This document shows positions 1-7,440 of a stretch of 9,169 bases of DNA, piece after piece (position 1 is the first letter of the stretch; every line of letters starts with the position of its first letter). Both the position numbers and the translations under genes were made by a program. Below the pieces are notes generated by a model. It saw only the letters and a program-made list of their open reading frames with translations, did no database searches and was not told where the DNA came from. The stretch is from Dysgonamonadaceae bacterium (GTDB lineage: Bacteria > Bacteroidota > Bacteroidia > Bacteroidales > Azobacteroidaceae), in contig JAITAH010000130.1 of NCBI GenBank assembly GCA_031284225.1, positions 1-9,169 of the forward strand, written 5' to 3'.

Positions 1-77
1 ATGCAGCTGGTAGCCTGTACGCTCGGCGCCGGTTCACAGCGGATGGGGATTTGGAAATAAATATCCTGCTTGAATAG
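1..77 (+). CDS. Possible 3' end of an upstream gene, frame undecided
   Basis: Two plus-strand frames are open from the left edge. One ends with TAA at 58-60, giving a tail ending SQRMGIWK. The other ends with TAG at 75-77, giving a tail ending GDLEINILLE. Either could be the C-terminus of a gene that starts outside the window, and neither tail is one I recognise. The third plus frame is closed at once by TAG at 11-13. The stretch is short enough for both open frames to be chance, so I offer only the possibility and no function. Confidence 0.3.
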   Translation, partial: AAGSLYARRRFTADGDLEINILLE

Positions 78-189
78 AACGACAGGCGCAGCTGTAACGG
101 TATTCAAAAAACAGTATTAAGCTTGCTCATAAGCAGGGGGTCAATCGAAATAAAATTTACAAAATTTAAATGTACGCCTTCATTTCCTG

Positions 190-222
190 TTTACAATATT
201 CCAATATTTATACTTACCTTTG
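190..222 (+). promoter_or_regulatory. Predicted Bacteroidota-type promoter of the TldD-like gene
   Basis: TACCTTTG at 215-222 matches the Bacteroidota -7 consensus TAnnTTTG. A TTTA at 190-193 lies 21 bp upstream, where the looser -33 element (TTTG/TTG) is expected. Transcription would begin near 229, leaving a leader of about 25 bases before the ATG at 255. This supports the start at 255 over the longer in-frame TTG start at 123, which would place the promoter inside the coding region. Confidence 0.55.
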
Positions 223-254
223 TGTTTTTATTTCAAAATCAAATAATACAAAGA

Positions 255-3200
255 ATGAAGAAACATTTTTCGATTGTCTTCTCCTTTCTGTTTGCGGGAA
301 TCGTAACGAGTTCCGCCCAGGATCCTGTTTTTAATACAGTAAAAAACGAACTGAACCGGAATTTCAAAGTATTAAGCGCTCAACCGACGCCGGCCTATTA
401 CGGTTTTGTCCGCTTGGACGAGCTGCAATCCATTCATACCAACGCCAGCTTGGGACGATTGAAACAGGCGGCTACGCTCAATTCTCCTTCGCAAATTGTA
501 ACGGCCTGCCTGCGCGTGGGAAATTATACGCTCGATAACTCCCACGAATTACGCGAATCGGGCGGAGGCGCTTTGGGAGCCAACGTTCGAGGTAATTATA
601 TTCCCTGCGAACCCAACGACCGCATGTTACGACATTCTATCTGGAAACAAATGGACGAGTTATACAAAGAAGGCATTCAAACCTACGAGCAGGTAAAAGC
701 CAATCTGGCCGCCAAAGTGAAGCAGGAAGATACATCGCCCGATTTTTCCCGCGAACCGGTAACTAATTACTACGAAAAGCCGCTGACATGGGCGGATCTG
801 AATATCGACCCAACCGTATGGGAAGAAAAAGTTCGAAAATATTCGGCAGTCTTCGACGAAAACGACGACTTGAACGAAGGTTCCGCCTCCTTTTCCGCCG
901 GTTGGTCGCGAATCATTTTCGTGGATACGGAAGGTCGGGAAATGGCGCAAAATACCGTCAGCTTGCAACTGTTTATAGCGGCGCATACGGTAGCCGACGA
1001 CGGTATGTATTTGCCCTTAATCAAATCGTGGCGAGTGTCTTCGCCGGACGAATTACCTTCCGATGAAGAAGTGTTGCAGGCCGCCCGCGAAATCAGCGCT
1101 ACGCTTTCGGCCTTACGTAAAGCGCCCGTAGTTGAATCGTTTACCGGCCCGGCCATTCTTTCGCCGGACGCCGCAGGCGTGTTTTTTCACGAAATTTTCG
1201 GACACCGCGTCGAAGGGTCCCGCCTGAAACAGGAAAACGACGCTCAAACTTTCAAGAAGAAAATCGGAGAGGCCGTACTGCCGAAACATCTTTCCGTTAC
1301 TTTCGATCCTACGCTCCGTTATTACGATGGGAAACCGTTGACCGGTTATTACGCCTTTGACGACGAAGGCATTCCCGCCCAAAAAGTCGAAGTAGTGAAA
1401 AACGGCGTTCTGAAAAACTTCCTGATGAGCCGGACGCCTATCGAAGGGCAAAGCCATTCCAATGGACACGGACGAGGCGGTATTGGCTATTCGCCGATTT
1501 CACGCCAGTCCAACATGCTGATCCAAAGTACGCAACGCTTTTCCGATGAGGAATTGCTCAAAAAACTGCGCAAAGAAGCCAAAGCGCAAAAAAAGGAATA
1601 CGCCTACTATTTCAAAGAAGTTTCCGGCGGATTTACCAATACGAGCCGCTACTCGCCTAACTCGTTCAATGTTACGCCGTTGATCGTGTACCGCATTTAT
1701 ACGGACGGGCGCCCGGACGAACTGGTACGAGGTGTCGATATGGTCGGCACACCCTTAGCCATGTTTTCCCAAATTGAAGCCTGCGGCCAAGGCTACGCTA
1801 TTTTCAACGGAATTTGCGGGGCGGAATCGGGGTCGATACCCGTATCTTGCGTAGCGCCCGCCCTGCTTGTCAAACAAATCGAAACTCAAAAACGGCCGAA
1901 AGACCAAACGCCCCCTGTCCTGCTGCCGAAACCCGAACAAACTCCGGTCCTTGCTTCTCTACCGGCCGATACCGTTATCATGGAAGCCATCAAAAAAGAA
2001 GTCCACCGCAGTTTAAACGGCTTGAAAATGGACGGATTACAATCGCCTTTCTTCATCTCATACGCCATCGGAGACATCCGGCAACTGTCGGTTACCGCTT
2101 CGTACGGCAGTTTGCTAAACTCCAGCAGTCGGCGTTCCCGCGCATCCAACGCACGCCTGTTGATGGGCGACTATTCCTGTACCGACGAGAATTTTGAAGG
2201 AACCGCCGGCAGAACCGCCGGATACGACGGTTCGCCCGTTATCGACAACGACGAGCGCGGCCTCCGTTACACTATCTGGAAAGATTTGGACGCCATCTAC
2301 AAAAGCGCCGCCGAAACCTACGAACAGAAAATGGCCGCCATCAAGCAATTGAATATCCCCGCCAAAGAATTGGAGTTGCCCGATTGGGACCAGGCGCCGG
2401 TCGTCCGCCTGCACAATTTACCGAAACGGACGCTGGATTTTAATCCGTCGCAATACGAAGAATATGCCCGAAAAGCTTCGTCCGTCTTCAATGAATACTC
2501 GGAAATACTGGAATCCGACCTGAGCATTCAACTGTTAGACGTAACGATTTATTTTTATAATACCGAAGGCAGCGAATTCATCTATCCCTTGTCTTTCATA
2601 TATCTCGATGGCTCGGCAAGCGGAAAAACGGAAGAAGGGGAAACCCTCGTCGACAGTTTCGATTTTGTTTATGCCGATTCCGACGCTCTGCCGCCGGTCG
2701 AAACCATGCAGGCCGAATGTCGGAAATTAGCGAACCGCCTGATCGAGGAAATCCATTCCCCCAAATTGAAAGAAGCGTATTCGGGGCCGGTTTTGTTTGA
2801 AGGCCTGTCGATACCTATCCTGTTTTACGTCAGTTTTTTCGGCGGCGACGATATTTCTTTGATTGCCGAACGCAAACCGCTCACCGCCACCGGTTTTTCA
2901 TACGGCGGAAACAGCATTGAAGAAATGATGGGAAAACGAATCACCGCCCGCGAAATCACTATCGAAGACTTGACCGGTACTCCGGAATACAATGGCGTAA
3001 AATTACTGGGTTATGCGCCGATCGATGCGCAAGGCATTGTCCCGCCTGCTCGGCTAACATTGGTCGAAAACGGCTTGCTGAAAACTTTGTTGAGCGATCG
3101 GATTCCTACTCCGAAAGCGCCTCATTCCAACGGACACTCGTTATTAAGTCCTACGATGGATAACGGTATCAATGCCGGCGTGATTCGCCTGTCGGATACG

Positions 3201-3581
3201 CGCACAAAAGAGTATGCCGATTTAAAACAGGAATTACTGAACCGCGCCCGGCAAGAAGGCTGCGATTATGCGTATATTGTCCGGGAAATATCCGGGAAAT
3301 ATCCCCATTTGTTGTACAGAATCAATCTTGACGACGGTTCCGAAACGCGGGTGAGGGCGGCGGAAATCAACAACCTCGATGCGCAACTATTCAAAAAGAT
3401 TATTGCCGTTTCTAACAAAGAATTGATTCATAACGACATTGTCGGAAATTTACTGACAACCATTACTCCGGACGCCATTTTATTCGACGATATGCAAATC
3501 CAGAGCGATCGCATCGACAATTTCAAAAAGGCGCCGTTAGTGCCCCATCATCTTTCGAGTTCGACAAACGAGAAGGAATAA
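255..3581 (+). CDS. Exported tandem TldD/PmbA-like metallopeptidase protein (active half plus degenerate half)
   Basis: The protein has 1108 residues. The ATG at 255 was chosen because it opens directly into a signal peptide (MKKHFSIVFSFLFAGIVTSSAQ, cut near residue 21) and lies just after a promoter. Half 1 (about 22-545) has the TldD-type zinc motif HEIFGH at 312-317, followed by VEG, and a likely third ligand, Cys521, in GICGAES. A Pro-rich linker covers about 546-568. Half 2 (about 572-1108) repeats the same layout, including the TYEQ, SGP and HSNGH segments, but at the HExxxH position it reads YVSFFG (858-863) and it has no matching Cys. Family members are usually about 450-550 residues, so this is a duplication-fusion. 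In E. coli, active TldD pairs with TldE/PmbA, which lacks the metal site; by inference this chain could be such a pair in one polypeptide. The signal peptide implies the periplasm. The substrate is unknown. The 3' end overlaps folA by 34 bp, tail to tail. Confidence 0.88.
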   Translation: MKKHFSIVFSFLFAGIVTSSAQDPVFNTVKNELNRNFKVLSAQPTPAYYGFVRLDELQSIHTNASLGRLKQAATLNSPSQIVTACLRVGNYTLDNSHELRESGGGALGANVRGNYIPCEPNDRMLRHSIWKQMDELYKEGIQTYEQVKANLAAKVKQEDTSPDFSREPVTNYYEKPLTWADLNIDPTVWEEKVRKYSAVFDENDDLNEGSASFSAGWSRIIFVDTEGREMAQNTVSLQLFIAAHTVADDGMYLPLIKSWRVSSPDELPSDEEVLQAAREISATLSALRKAPVVESFTGPAILSPDAAGVFFHEIFGHRVEGSRLKQENDAQTFKKKIGEAVLPKHLSVTFDPTLRYYDGKPLTGYYAFDDEGIPAQKVEVVKNGVLKNFLMSRTPIEGQSHSNGHGRGGIGYSPISRQSNMLIQSTQRFSDEELLKKLRKEAKAQKKEYAYYFKEVSGGFTNTSRYSPNSFNVTPLIVYRIYTDGRPDELVRGVDMVGTPLAMFSQIEACGQGYAIFNGICGAESGSIPVSCVAPALLVKQIETQKRPKDQTPPVLLPKPEQTPVLASLPADTVIMEAIKKEVHRSLNGLKMDGLQSPFFISYAIGDIRQLSVTASYGSLLNSSSRRSRASNARLLMGDYSCTDENFEGTAGRTAGYDGSPVIDNDERGLRYTIWKDLDAIYKSAAETYEQKMAAIKQLNIPAKELELPDWDQAPVVRLHNLPKRTLDFNPSQYEEYARKASSVFNEYSEILESDLSIQLLDVTIYFYNTEGSEFIYPLSFIYLDGSASGKTEEGETLVDSFDFVYADSDALPPVETMQAECRKLANRLIEEIHSPKLKEAYSGPVLFEGLSIPILFYVSFFGGDDISLIAERKPLTATGFSYGGNSIEEMMGKRITAREITIEDLTGTPEYNGVKLLGYAPIDAQGIVPPARLTLVENGLLKTLLSDRIPTPKAPHSNGHSLLSPTMDNGINAGVIRLSDTRTKEYADLKQELLNRARQEGCDYAYIVREISGKYPHLLYRINLDDGSETRVRAAEINNLDAQLFKKIIAVSNKELIHNDIVGNLLTTITPDAILFDDMQIQSDRIDNFKKAPLVPHHLSSSTNEKE
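3281..3302 (+). repeat. 11-bp perfect tandem duplication inside the TldD-like gene
   Basis: CCGGGAAATAT occurs twice back to back (3281-3291 and 3292-3302). It encodes part of the REISGKYP stretch in the second half. The reading frame continues normally, so the present state is functional. Because 11 is not a multiple of 3, losing or gaining one unit would shift the frame. Confidence 0.8.
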
Positions 3582-4036
3582 GGATGTTTTTCATCGGCGG
3601 GACAGGCGATGCGGTCAACTTCCCGCCATTCCCGGTAATCGATGGCGGGAAAAAACCGGTCGGCTTCGGGAAATGCAGCATGAATCTTCGTCAAATACAG
3701 CTTATCGGCCGCCGGCAAAGCTTGCCGATAGACTTGAGCGCCGCCGATGACGAAAACTTCTTCCTCGTCCATCGCTTTCAATAAGGCAACATCGAAAGAA
3801 GGACAGACAATCGCCCCCGCAATCTCCAACTCCGGATTCCGGCTGATAACGACATTCGTCCGGCGAGGCAGCGGGCCGTTGGGCAGGGAATCGAACGTTT
3901 TTCGACCCATAATAACGGTATGTCCCGATGTAATTTCCTTAAAATGTTTCAAATCGGCCGGCAAATGACACAATAACTCATTGCCTTTGCCGATTTCGTT
4001 GTTTTTGCCGATGGCGGCGATAATAGATATTTTCAT
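3548..4036 (-). CDS. folA: Dihydrofolate reductase
   Basis: This enzyme reduces dihydrofolate to tetrahydrofolate with NADPH in the cytosol, restoring the folate that ThyA oxidises. The protein has 162 residues, close to the E. coli length. The start at 4036 gives the standard N-terminus MKISIIAAIG; a longer in-frame start at 4084 would add 16 residues that run through the promoter. Visible landmarks are the acidic catalytic residue Asp28 in LPADLK, the cofactor segment IMGRKTFDSLP (42-52), the folate-binding PLPRR (56-60), VIGGAQVY (96-103) and LYLTKI (113-118). At the position of the nearly invariant Trp22 of E. coli there is Cys23, within LLCHLPADL. The gene converges on the TldD-like gene with a 34-bp overlap and diverges from the outer-membrane protein gene. 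The identification is firm. Confidence 0.97.
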   Translation of the reverse strand: MKISIIAAIGKNNEIGKGNELLCHLPADLKHFKEITSGHTVIMGRKTFDSLPNGPLPRRTNVVISRNPELEIAGAIVCPSFDVALLKAMDEEEVFVIGGAQVYRQALPAADKLYLTKIHAAFPEADRFFPAIDYREWREVDRIACPADEKHPYSFSFVELER

Positions 4037-4055
4037 AAATTTTAATTTATGGGGA

Positions 4056-4063
4056 CAAAAGTA
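4056..4063 (-). promoter_or_regulatory. Predicted -7 element of folA
   Basis: On the minus strand these bases read TACTTTTG, a full match to TAnnTTTG. Transcription would start near 4049, about 13 bases before the folA ATG at 4036. The -33 region would fall at about 4083-4087, on top of the -7 element of the divergent gene, and no clear -33 motif is visible there. Confidence 0.5.
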
Positions 4064-4070
4064 CATTTTT

Positions 4071-4078
4071 TTTGCAAA
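4071..4078. promoter_or_regulatory. TTTGCAAA palindrome between two divergent promoters
   Basis: This perfect 8-bp palindrome lies 7 bp from each of the two opposed -7 elements (4056-4063 and 4086-4093), so it sits exactly at their centre of symmetry. It could be a half-conserved operator, or a chance result in an A/T-rich stretch. Confidence 0.25.
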
Positions 4079-4085
4079 AATCATT

Positions 4086-4093
4086 TATCTTTG
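4086..4093 (+). promoter_or_regulatory. Predicted -7 element of the outer-membrane protein gene
   Basis: TATCTTTG matches TAnnTTTG and is followed by GCC, a common context in Bacteroidota. Transcription would begin near 4100, about 15 bases before the ATG at 4115. This argues against the longer in-frame start at 4049. No strong -33 motif is seen at the expected distance; the region near 4062-4067 overlaps the folA -7 element. Confidence 0.55.
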
Positions 4094-4114
4094 CCGCCAA
4101 GACACATCAAAAAA

Positions 4115-6577
4115 ATGAAAACACTCTTCCTGTCCTTTTTCCTGTTGATTGTTTCATCAGGCGTTTATGCTCAAACAGCCGGCGGTTCTGTCCGCGGACA
4201 AATTGTCGATTCGCTTTCTCAGGAAACGATTCCGTTTGCTACCGTCCGAATTTTCAGCGAACAGCAAACCGCAACGCCCGTTAAGGCCGATGCGACGGAT
4301 GAAAACGGTTATTTCAAGTTCGACCTGAAAGCGCCCGGAAAATATGTGCTGAATGTCGAATATACAGGAAAAAATGCCGTTTTCAAACCATTTGAAATCG
4401 AAGAAAAGCAAGACCTCGATTGTGGCAAAATCGCTCTGTCCGACAATATTCAATTGCTGAAAGAAGTTACGGTTACCGCTCAAAAAGCGCTGGTAAAAAT
4501 CGATTTAGATAAAATTGTCTATAATATGGAAGAAGATACCGAATCGAAAACCAACAACTTGCTCGAAATGTTGAAAAAAGTACCGATGGTAACGGTCGAT
4601 GGCGAAGAAAATATTCAGTTAAAAGGCTCGTCCGATTTCAAATTCTACATGAATGGGAAACCTTCCAATTTATTGTCCAGCAATCCGAAAGAGGTTCTGC
4701 GAAGCATGCCTGCTCATACCGTTAAAGACGTCGAAGTGATTACGGATCCGGGAGCCAAATACGATGCGGAAGGCGTTACAGGCATTATTAATATTATTAC
4801 GAAAAGTCAGTCGGCGTTGGGCGGTTATACCGTATCGCTCAGCGCGGGAGGTAATTCGTTGGGCGCTCTCTTTGGAAATACCTACTTTTCTCTGAAATAT
4901 GGAAAAATTGGGTTTACAGGCAATCTCGGCTATAATTTGTTTCATCAACCTCCATCAACATCGACCAGTTTCCGCGAAAATTACAACAACAGCGACAATC
5001 ATTTTCTTACTCAAAACGGACAGAACAAAACGAAAGGTGATTTTTTAATGGGCTCCGGCGAATTCAGCTACGAAATAGACACGCTCAACCTGTTGAATGT
5101 GAATATTGATCGGCATGGCGGGAATTTCGACCTTCACCAGTCGTCGTTCACTTTCATGGAAAATCTTAACCGGGAAGATGTGTATCAATACAATCAAACC
5201 AGCGATGGAGCGATTTCGCAATCGGGAATAACGTTGGGCGCCGACTATCAACGGAGTTTCGCCGTAAAAAACCGCTTATTGACCGCTTCGTATAAACTGG
5301 ATTCTTATAATAACGATCAGAACTTCGACTCCCGAATTGATCCGGTACTGAATTTCAACGAAAACCGGAATCGCCAATTTTCTTTTGCCGATTCGTATGA
5401 ACATACGTTTCAGGTGGATTATACGACTCCTTTCGCCCAAATTCACACTTGGGAGGCCGGCGCCAAATTCATCCGGAGAATCAATAAAAGCCACAGCGGC
5501 CTGTCGCTCTTTCTTCCCGACGACGACTGGTCGGACATTGTTTCGGACAACGATCTTTTCCGGCACATCCAGAACATTTGGGCCGCTTACGCCGGATACA
5601 GCATAAAATACAAGCAGTGGGGATTGAAAACCGGCTTGCGTTACGAGGGCACAACGCTGGACGCAAACTATCCGCTCCATACGGATATTAATTTTAGGGG
5701 GGATTATTCCAATCTGATTCCTTCCGTAACCGCTACCCATCTGTTGAAACAGGGACAAACGCTTCGGGCGGGATATAACTTGCGCATACAACGTCCGGGA
5801 ATCTCGTACCTGAATCCTTATGTCAATACGACCGACAGCAATTATATTCATTTTGGAAATCCCAAGTTAGATGCGGTAAAATATCATAATTTCAACCTGA
5901 ATTATAACCTGTATTCTCTTAAATTTACGATGAATGCCAACCTGTCGTACAGTTTTTCCAATAACGGCATTTCCGAATTTTCATGGATCGACGATTATAT
6001 CAGCAAAGCTTCTTATTTCAATCTGTTGAAAGAACACAGGTGGAACGTGTCTTCTTACTTGAGCTGGACGCCCATCCTGCAATTACGGATTTTCGGAAAC
6101 GTGAGCGGTATGTATAACCAACTGCAATCCAATCGAGAATCATCTATCCGCAACCATGGATTTTCGGGCAATTTTTATGCAGGCGCTCAATATTCGCTGC
6201 CGAAAGAGTTTGTAATATCTTTGAACGGCTTCAGCTCCACGCCGTCCGTTTCGCTGCAAGGGCAAGGCATGTCGTATTTTTATTACAATCTATCGGCTGC
6301 CAAGAGTTTTTTAAACAAGCGACTGAATATCAGGCTCTCGGCCGCCAATATCTTTCACAGCAATCTGAATTTCAAGCAAACGCGGGAATCGGACGATTTT
6401 TATTATCGTTCGGAATCCAGCAGGCGCATGCAGCAAATCAGCCTGTCTGTTTCGTACAGTTTTGGCGAAATGAAAGCGCAAATCAAGAAAGCGCAACGAA
6501 CCATTCAAAACGACGATCAAATGCAAAATGCGAGTTCGGAAAGCAGTACGGGAGACAATCGTCCAACGACCAATTGA
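4115..6577 (+). CDS. TonB-dependent-receptor-like outer-membrane beta-barrel protein
   Basis: The protein has 820 residues from the ATG at 4115, which directly follows a predicted promoter and opens a signal peptide (1-19, cut near VYA-Q20). Domains in order: a carboxypeptidase-regulatory-like beta-sandwich (about 24-110, beginning VRGQIVDSLSQETIPFATV); a plug-like domain (about 117-230, with LLEMLKKVPMVTVDGE, FYMNGKPSNLL and AEGVTGIINIITK); and a large aromatic-rich barrel (about 231-785) of the Bacteroidota OMP_b-brl_3 type. A polar 35-residue tail (786-820) follows the last strand-like segment, SLSVSYSFGEM. No SusD-like partner lies next to it, so it is not an evident polysaccharide-uptake pair, and the ligand cannot be told. 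It is transcribed divergently from folA and converges on thyA, splitting the two folate-cycle genes. The family call is firm; the transport role is inferred from the family. Confidence 0.9.
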   Translation: MKTLFLSFFLLIVSSGVYAQTAGGSVRGQIVDSLSQETIPFATVRIFSEQQTATPVKADATDENGYFKFDLKAPGKYVLNVEYTGKNAVFKPFEIEEKQDLDCGKIALSDNIQLLKEVTVTAQKALVKIDLDKIVYNMEEDTESKTNNLLEMLKKVPMVTVDGEENIQLKGSSDFKFYMNGKPSNLLSSNPKEVLRSMPAHTVKDVEVITDPGAKYDAEGVTGIINIITKSQSALGGYTVSLSAGGNSLGALFGNTYFSLKYGKIGFTGNLGYNLFHQPPSTSTSFRENYNNSDNHFLTQNGQNKTKGDFLMGSGEFSYEIDTLNLLNVNIDRHGGNFDLHQSSFTFMENLNREDVYQYNQTSDGAISQSGITLGADYQRSFAVKNRLLTASYKLDSYNNDQNFDSRIDPVLNFNENRNRQFSFADSYEHTFQVDYTTPFAQIHTWEAGAKFIRRINKSHSGLSLFLPDDDWSDIVSDNDLFRHIQNIWAAYAGYSIKYKQWGLKTGLRYEGTTLDANYPLHTDINFRGDYSNLIPSVTATHLLKQGQTLRAGYNLRIQRPGISYLNPYVNTTDSNYIHFGNPKLDAVKYHNFNLNYNLYSLKFTMNANLSYSFSNNGISEFSWIDDYISKASYFNLLKEHRWNVSSYLSWTPILQLRIFGNVSGMYNQLQSNRESSIRNHGFSGNFYAGAQYSLPKEFVISLNGFSSTPSVSLQGQGMSYFYYNLSAAKSFLNKRLNIRLSAANIFHSNLNFKQTRESDDFYYRSESSRRMQQISLSVSYSFGEMKAQIKKAQRTIQNDDQMQNASSESSTGDNRPTTN

Positions 6578-6596
6578 TGGGCGATAAAGTCGGTCA

Positions 6597-6645
6597 TCTC
6601 CGGCGGGCAGGTTTAGCGATTCCGTTTGGTTTCAAACCTCCGCGG
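6597..6645. terminator. Imperfect inverted repeat between two converging genes
   Basis: The 68-bp gap between the outer-membrane protein gene and thyA contains AGGTTT (6609-6614) and its complement AAACCT (6634-6639). GC-rich flanks can partly extend the stem, and a smaller GGTTTCAAACC lies inside. There is no good T-run on either strand, so a two-way terminator is only a guess from its position. Confidence 0.25.
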
Positions 6646-7440
6646 CTACACCGCCACCTCCCCCTTGATATGCGGATGCGGGTCATAGCCCGTTAGCTTA
6701 AAATCTTCGTATTGGAAATCGAAAATGCTTTTTATTTCCGGATTAATTTGCATTACGGGCAAGGGTCGCGGTTCGCGAGTCAATTGTAACTGAACTTGTT
6801 CCAGATGGTTGGTATATATGTGGGCATCGCCTAAGGTGTGCACAAAATCGCCTTCCTGCAAACCGGTTACTTGCGCCGTCATTTTTAACAGCAAGGCATA
6901 CGACGCGATGTTGAACGGAACGCCGAGGAAAATATCCGCACTGCGCTGATAGAGTTGCAGGGATAAGCGGCCGTCGGCGACATAAAACTGGAAAAAGCAA
7001 TGGCACGGCGGCAATTTCATTTGCGGTATATCGCCTACGTTCCAGGCGCTGACAATGATGCGGCGCGAATCGGGATTCGTTTGAAGGGTATGGATCGCTT
7101 CCGAGATCTGGTCGATATATCCGCCGTCGTAATCCGGCCAGGAGCGCCACTGGCGGCCGTAAATCGGGCCTAAATCGCCGTCGGAATCCGCCCATTCGTT
7201 CCAAATCTTTACGCCGCGGTCGGTCAGATAACGGATATTTGTATCGCCTTTCAGAAACCAAAGCAGTTCGTAGATAATGGATTTGAGATGCAATTTTTTG
7301 GTAGTCAGCGCCGGAAAGCCTTCGGCGAGGTTGAAGCGCATCTGGCGCCCGAATACGCTGAGCGTGCCGACACCGGTGCGGTCTTCCTTTTTTACGCCTT
7401 CGGCGAGAACGTGCCGTAATAAATCTAAATAGGGTTTCAT
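6646..7440 (-). CDS. thyA: Thymidylate synthase
   Basis: This enzyme converts dUMP and methylene-tetrahydrofolate to dTMP and dihydrofolate. The protein has 264 residues, the same as E. coli ThyA, and the key residues fall at matching positions: phosphate-binding Arg21, Arg126/Arg127 in [10 protein letters not shown], the catalytic Cys146 in [28 protein letters not shown] (165-181, with Arg166, Asp169 and Asn177), and GDAHIYTNH (204-212, with His207 and Tyr209). The C-terminus [10 protein letters not shown] corresponds to the tail that closes over the active site. The ATG (7438-7440) overlaps the stop codon of the upstream methyltransferase gene as ATGA, so translation is probably coupled and the two genes share a transcript. 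The stop is TAG. folA, its metabolic partner, lies on the same strand about 2.6 kb further on. Confidence 0.98.
   Translation of the reverse strand: MKPYLDLLRHVLAEGVKKEDRTGVGTLSVFGRQMRFNLAEGFPALTTKKLHLKSIIYELLWFLKGDTNIRYLTDRGVKIWNEWADSDGDLGPIYGRQWRSWPDYDGGYIDQISEAIHTLQTNPDSRRIIVSAWNVGDIPQMKLPPCHCFFQFYVADGRLSLQLYQRSADIFLGVPFNIASYALLLKMTAQVTGLQEGDFVHTLGDAHIYTNHLEQVQLQLTREPRPLPVMQINPEIKSIFDFQYEDFKLTGYDPHPHIKGEVAV

Noticed and set aside
65..137. Inverted repeat CCTGCTT...AAGCAGG as terminator of the upstream gene
   Set aside because: The 59-base loop and the absence of a T-run make a functional terminator unlikely.
123..254. Longer N-terminus of the TldD-like protein starting at TTG 123
   Set aside because: It would add 44 residues before a perfect signal peptide and would contain the promoter; the ATG at 255 explains the sequence better.
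5276..5851. Minus-strand ORF of 191 residues
   Set aside because: It lies wholly inside the outer-membrane protein gene and shows no domain; it is an antisense shadow.
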